Assembly (NCBI GenBank): GCA_964439605.1
Contig: CAYTPC010000091.1
Location: 1 to 30,259 of the forward strand
DNA: 30,259 nt
Direction of reading: 5' to 3'
Source: JAITWT01 sp964439605
Lineage (GTDB): Bacteria > Pseudomonadota > Gammaproteobacteria > Burkholderiales > Burkholderiaceae_C
The notes under the pieces are model-generated. The model searched no databases. It was not told the DNA's origin and worked only from the letters and a program-made list of their open reading frames with translations. The position numbers and the translations under genes are program-made. Below, piece by piece: positions 27,059 to 30,259 of the stretch (the first letter of the stretch is position 1; each line of letters begins with the position of its first letter).

Positions 27059-27100
27059 GAGTCCTTGTTCGCGCAAAAGTCTCCATTAGTTTAAGGACTC
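27059..27100 (-). promoter_or_regulatory. Hairpin that could mask the acetyltransferase ribosome binding site
   Basis: In the minus-strand transcript GAGTCCTT (27100-27093) is perfectly complementary to AAGGACTC (27066-27059), which includes the Shine-Dalgarno of the 26446-27054 gene. The loop is 26 nt. Pairing would hide the ribosome binding site, so expression could respond to temperature, a ligand or translation upstream. This is sequence-only inference. Confidence 0.4.
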
Positions 27101-27156
27101 TCTGAATAACCCTTCGTGAGCCGGCGCGCCTGGGGCTGGTATCGCGCTGGTGCGCG

Positions 27157-27486
27157 TCAATCCGTGGCGGGATCACGCAAAGGCGCGCGTTCGAGATCGG
27201 ATTTCAGTTGATCTCGAGTACGAATCAACCACGCTCTCGCTTCGTCGTCGTCCGAACCTATGATGATATCTGGGGCGAATTCGGCATTGAAAGCTGCGAG
27301 CAGGCCGGTCGGATACTCGTGTATGAATCGACCGATTTCCTCAATGACTCGCTCGACTTCACCGCGCCAACTGGTTTTTATGTAGTAACCAATGACTTCA
27401 AATTCTGTACCATGATCAAGATCCCAGTCCTGGTGAAAATAAGCGCCTATAAACTGATTCAGAGCCGGGTATGCGGTATCGTTCAT
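27157..27486 (-). CDS. CdiI-type immunity protein (contact-dependent inhibition immunity family)
   Basis: A 109-residue acidic cytoplasmic protein. The N-terminal YPALNQFIGAYFHQDWDLDH is the hallmark of a contact-dependent growth inhibition immunity family (CdiI_2-like), followed by EVIEEIGRFIHEYP-type helices. It would bind and block the RNase A-like toxin encoded just upstream. Its start lies 9 bp after the toxin stop, and its GAGG ribosome binding site overlaps that stop (TGAGG), so translation should be coupled. The acidic character suits binding to a basic RNase. The family call rests on recalled motifs. Confidence 0.8.
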   Translation of the reverse strand: MNDTAYPALNQFIGAYFHQDWDLDHGTEFEVIGYYIKTSWRGEVERVIEEIGRFIHEYPTGLLAAFNAEFAPDIIIGSDDDEARAWLIRTRDQLKSDLERAPLRDPATD

Positions 27487-27495
27487 GAACTTACC

Positions 27496-28305
27496 TCAGA
27501 GAACAGGGTATGCGGTCAGTATGTAGTAGAGCTTGCCGTTGACGGCTTTCTTCTGTAGGATGACGCGCACCTTTGACATGGGTGTAAGTTTTCCGGTTGC
27601 GCGGACAACGCCATGACCAATAGGACTTGATGCGTTCCATATAAGACGAAGACGCATGGCATTCGGAGTAGCAGTTCGAGCCCAGCCGGCGATCTGTATT
27701 TTATTGGCTTTCAAGCATGAGGATACGGCATTTTCCGCCTGTACCAATGATTTGAAAGTGGACGCAGCATCAATTCTCGGCTGCGCCACAAGGCGGGCTC
27801 TGAGTTGTGCCTCAGTACGCCCAACGTGAATAGCGATCGTGTGCCCACCTTGGGCTTCATGCGCTGCCAGACTGATCCTGCCCGCACGTATCGCGGCGAT
27901 CCGTGCTGCCGCCAAAGCGCTTGCTACAAGTAGAGGAACCGCCAAATCTACGCCGTCGCCGATGCGCTTGGCCGTGGCTTCATCCGCGCCAAGGAGTTCG
28001 GCGAGCGCTGCGGAACTGTCGTTGGTCAGGGTTTTTGTCTCGTGACCGGTCCACGCTTGGCGAACCCCCGCCTGGAAAGTGTCCACCCCGTGGGCTCCCA
28101 GCACACTTCCGCCAACCTTTGTCAGCATGGTTGGCTCGGGAGTGAACAGCAGTACACCGCCTCCAAGCACCTCCAGCGCACCAAAGATAGCCCCAGCAAC
28201 GCCCCAAGCCCGATTGGTGAAGCTCGCCTCATCGAGCGTTCCATCCGAGAGCACTGCCGCCAACTGCGGTGGCGTCAGTGCAATAGTCAAGCCATCTTCT
28301 TCCAT
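27496..28305 (-). CDS. Orphan polymorphic toxin with C-terminal bacterial RNase A-like domain
   Basis: A 269-residue toxin. Residues 30-145 are Gly/Ala-rich and hydrophobic with no classical signal peptide, and may serve delivery or membrane passage. Residues about 150-269 match the bacterial RNase A-like domain of CdiA toxins: GGHTIAIHVGRT, STFKSLVQAENAV, SPIGHGVVRATG and YYILTAYP. H160, R171, T264 and Y266 have the spacing of the catalytic His, Arg, Thr and Tyr described for the Yersinia kristensenii CdiA toxin, so it is likely an active RNase. ATG 28305 is chosen over the upstream TTG because GGAG precedes it by 6-7 nt. No cdiA/cdiB, vgrG or PAAR gene adjoins it, so the delivery route is unknown. 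Confidence 0.83.
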   Translation of the reverse strand: MEEDGLTIALTPPQLAAVLSDGTLDEASFTNRAWGVAGAIFGALEVLGGGVLLFTPEPTMLTKVGGSVLGAHGVDTFQAGVRQAWTGHETKTLTNDSSAALAELLGADEATAKRIGDGVDLAVPLLVASALAAARIAAIRAGRISLAAHEAQGGHTIAIHVGRTEAQLRARLVAQPRIDAASTFKSLVQAENAVSSCLKANKIQIAGWARTATPNAMRLRLIWNASSPIGHGVVRATGKLTPMSKVRVILQKKAVNGKLYYILTAYPVL

Positions 28306-28332
28306 AAACACTCCAAAGGACAATCAGGTTGA

Positions 28333-28446
28333 TGAAATACTGCTTTCTTGGTACTGCGCCAAGAAAGACGACTTCATAGAACGATCTTCGAGTGTTTTTT
28401 TCAAGACGGGCAAGGGTTGAGGCGCCCCTTCCGAAGCAGTATTTCA
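28333..28446. repeat. 114-bp element with 13-bp terminal inverted repeats (MITE-like)
   Basis: TGAAATACTGCTT (28333-28345) is the exact reverse complement of AAGCAGTATTTCA (28434-28446). Inside the left end, CTTTCTTGG (28343-28351) pairs perfectly with CCAAGAAAG (28359-28367). No target-site duplication is obvious at the borders and there is no transposase. It fills most of the gap between the toxin and the GNAT gene. It could be a miniature mobile element or a structured RNA region. Confidence 0.45.
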
Positions 28447-28448
28447 GC

Positions 28449-28474
28449 GGTCTGCGCGATTTTTCGCGCAGACC
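28449..28474 (-). terminator. Strong hairpin downstream of the GNAT gene
   Basis: GGTCTGCGCG (28449-28458) and CGCGCAGACC (28465-28474) form a perfect 10-bp stem with a 6-nt loop (ATTTTT). It begins 15 bp after the stop codon of the 28490-28903 gene. No U-run follows in either direction, so it may stop or pause polymerase, or protect the mRNA 3' end. Confidence 0.5.
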
Positions 28475-28489
28475 CTGTGCACTGCTGGG

Positions 28490-28903
28490 TTATGCCGCAT
28501 TGCGCATTGACACGACCGACATCAGCCGCTTGGGTACGTGAAAACCTCTGTCAAGAAAGAACGCTTCCGTGTCCTGAAATGGTGTAGCGTACACGGGAAC
28601 ACCTCGGCACTTCTCAACCACGAGGGCCAACAAGGCAGAACCTATCCCCCGGCCTTGATGTGCCGGGCGAACAACAAGTTCCCCAACAAAGGTTGAAAAT
28701 GCACCATCTGTGAATGCGCTGACATATCCGATGAGCAGCCCATCCGAATCTCGGCAATAAGCAATAATCGGATAAGCCGACAGCGATTTTTCAATAGCCT
28801 TGGCATCGTAATCCTCTTCCGCGCCCCAACCGACGGAGGCCATCAGATTTGCGAGCTCTTCGGCTGAAATATTTTTGTCTGCAAAAATTTCGAAACTGGA
28901 CAT
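28490..28903 (-). CDS. Small GNAT-family N-acetyltransferase
   Basis: A 137-residue single-domain GNAT enzyme. The acetyl-CoA motif is plain: GELVVRPAHQGRGIGSALLALVVEKC, with the pyrophosphate loop QGRGIG. The C-terminal FQDTEAFFLDRGFHVP is the usual final strand and helix. The substrate is unknown. AGGAG lies 7 nt before the ATG. GC content is clearly lower than in the chromosomal genes around it, and it lies beside the toxin-immunity island, so it was probably acquired. It is followed by a strong hairpin. Confidence 0.88.
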   Translation of the reverse strand: MSSFEIFADKNISAEELANLMASVGWGAEEDYDAKAIEKSLSAYPIIAYCRDSDGLLIGYVSAFTDGAFSTFVGELVVRPAHQGRGIGSALLALVVEKCRGVPVYATPFQDTEAFFLDRGFHVPKRLMSVVSMRNAA

Positions 28904-29051
28904 TTCAATCTCCTATGTGAATGCATACAACATAACGAACGAAAGGAACTCCCATATCCCGAGCATCTCGCGAATTTGCGGGATGTGGCAAAAAAGCGCA
29001 CCCGCTCGACGTTCAGAGCTTCCTTCAGTATCTCGCGCAGCTGCGACATGC

Positions 29052-30259
29052 TCAGTCACCCGCGGGCCGCGCCGGGCGCGCCATGAAGCGCCAAGCCACC
29101 AGCCAGCCCACGGCTTGCACCGCCAGCAGCGCCGCCACCGTGCCCGGCCAGCGGCCGTGGCTGTAGGCCAGACCGCAAGCCCACGCGCCCATGAAGCCGC
29201 CCGCGTAGTACGCGGTGTAATACAGCCCCGACGCGAGCGAGCGCCCGCGGGTCACGCGGTGGGCAATGAAGCTGTTAGTGGCCGACTGCGTGATGAACAC
29301 CCCGCACGAGGCCAGCGCCAGCGCCGCCACGATCCACGCCGCCGAAGGCAGCAGCGTCAGCACCACGCCCAACGCCGACAGCCCCACCGACATCAAAATC
29401 ACGCGCCGCGCGCCCACGCGCGCCACCACGCGGCCGGCCAGCGGCGTGAGCACCACGCCCACCAGATAAACGATGAACACGTTGGCCAGTTGCGATGGGC
29501 TGAAGTGGTACGGCGCGCCCGCCAGCTGGAAGTTGATGTACGTGAACAGGCCCACCTGAGCGAACAGCACCGTGAAGCCCAGCGCGCTGGGCGCCTGTAC
29601 GTCGCGGTTGCGCAGCAGTTGACCCAGCGTGGCCAGCCCGCCGGCCAGATGGCGGTTGGCCACGAAGTGGCGCGAAGGCGGCAGCACGCGCCACACCAGC
29701 AGCGCCCCGGCCAGGTTGAGCGCGGCCAGCACGCCAAAGCTCGCGCGCCACGACATGAACTCCGCCAAGTGCCCCAGCAGAAAGCGCCCCAGAAATCCGC
29801 CCAGCCCCGTGCCCGTGACATACATCGCCATGATGCGCACCATGGCGCCGGCGCGGAACTCCTCGCCGATGTAGGCAATGGTCACCACCGTCACGCCCGG
29901 CACCGCCAGCCCCTGCACAAAGCGCAGCACGATCAGGCTCTGCACCGAATCCACGAACGCCATCAGCGCCGTAGGAACCGCCAGCGCGAACACCGAGGCC
30001 ACCACCAGCCACTTGCGCCCCACCGCGTCGGAGAACAGGCCCATCAGCGGCGACACCAACGCCACCGCCAGCACCGTCGCGCCCACCGCGCTGCCCACTT
30101 GCACCACGGAGGTGTTCAGATCGCGCTGCAACTCCGGCAGGATCGCCTGGATCGCGTAGAGCTGCAAAAAGGCGAACACGCCGATCATCGCCAGCGTCAG
30201 CAGCAGCAGCGGACGGGGGTTGTCGTTGTATTCGGGCGGCGGAGCAATCGGGGAAGGTG
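29052..30259 (-). CDS. MFS efflux transporter (YnfM/AraJ-like), 5' end outside the window
   Basis: An inner-membrane major facilitator protein with about 11-12 helices in the visible part. The N-terminal LQLYAIQAILPELQRDL, motif A LMGLFSDAVGRKW and the motif C-like GTGLGGFLGR suggest a drug:H+ antiporter type. An internal ATG lies at 30188, but the frame stays open without a stop to the window edge and reads a plausible cytoplasmic tail (PEYNDNPRPLLLLTLAM), so the true start is beyond 30259. The substrate is unknown. The region 28904-29051 between this gene and the GNAT gene shows no convincing gene. Confidence 0.85.
   Translation of the reverse strand, partial: PSPIAPPPEYNDNPRPLLLLTLAMIGVFAFLQLYAIQAILPELQRDLNTSVVQVGSAVGATVLAVALVSPLMGLFSDAVGRKWLVVASVFALAVPTALMAFVDSVQSLIVLRFVQGLAVPGVTVVTIAYIGEEFRAGAMVRIMAMYVTGTGLGGFLGRFLLGHLAEFMSWRASFGVLAALNLAGALLVWRVLPPSRHFVANRHLAGGLATLGQLLRNRDVQAPSALGFTVLFAQVGLFTYINFQLAGAPYHFSPSQLANVFIVYLVGVVLTPLAGRVVARVGARRVILMSVGLSALGVVLTLLPSAAWIVAALALASCGVFITQSATNSFIAHRVTRGRSLASGLYYTAYYAGGFMGAWACGLAYSHGRWPGTVAALLAVQAVGWLVAWRFMARPARPAGD

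Noticed and set aside
28333..28500. Integron attC site next to the GNAT gene
   Set aside because: The inverted repeats do not contain the GTTRRRY / RYYYAAC core pair, and no integrase is in the window.
28843..29049. 68-codon ORF between the GNAT gene and the MFS gene
   Set aside because: It overlaps the GNAT start in another frame, has no good ribosome binding site, and shows no recognisable family; it could at most be a degraded fragment.

Overview
The window reads as a chromosomal segment of a high-GC betaproteobacterium, most likely order Burkholderiales. The reasons are an RpoD with a long Ala/Lys/Pro-rich N-terminus, a short (type 2) ArgC, recA-recX close to sucCD, and an AAHS-type aromatic acid transporter. 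This placement comes from gene content and protein style, not from a database search. I see no rRNA, tRNA, CRISPR array or intact insertion sequence.

Layout. (1) 42-8965, minus strand: sucC, sucD, a CHASE2 adenylate/guanylate cyclase, dnaG and rpoD form one collinear run. The cyclase stop overlaps the dnaG start (ATGA). dnaG and rpoD are separated by a 335-bp gap with a hairpin just after dnaG and a strong-looking sigma70 promoter whose -10 lies inside a perfect palindrome. A 28-codon ORF with a good ribosome binding site precedes sucC. (2) 9032-11568: argC (plus) sits between sucC and recX-recA (minus). The recA upstream region has a degenerate SOS-box candidate and a perfect inverted repeat followed by seven T. 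(3) 11948-14016: a MarR regulator and an AAHS major facilitator transporter, both plus. (4) 14147-16798: a small lipoprotein (minus), a lone gspF and a cytosolic-type 5'-nucleotidase (plus, 4 bp apart).

(5) 16879-18921, minus, visibly lower GC: an orphan PAAR protein with a C-terminal aspzincin (M35-like) metallopeptidase, followed by two 148-residue exported paralogues that are probably its immunity proteins. Two short copies of the toxin's 3' end remain downstream. One lies immediately before the second immunity gene and keeps the ATGA overlap; the other lies at the island edge. This is the most interesting structure in the window: it looks like a record of successive effector-immunity cassettes. 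(6) 19114-26353, minus: tamB, tamA and a CoxE-like VWA protein, the last preceded by a tandem 16-bp repeat. A RimJ/RimL-type acetyltransferase follows at 26446-27054, with a hairpin that could mask its ribosome binding site.

(7) 27157-28903, minus, lower GC: an orphan toxin with a C-terminal bacterial RNase A-like domain, its CdiI-type immunity protein, a 114-bp element with 13-bp terminal inverted repeats, a strong 10-bp hairpin and a small GNAT acetyltransferase. (8) 29052 to the window end: a major facilitator efflux protein whose start lies outside the window.

Taken together, housekeeping genes (transcription initiation, priming, TCA cycle, recombination, envelope assembly) are interrupted by two compact antibacterial toxin-immunity islands. 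Neither island has visible secretion machinery in this window.
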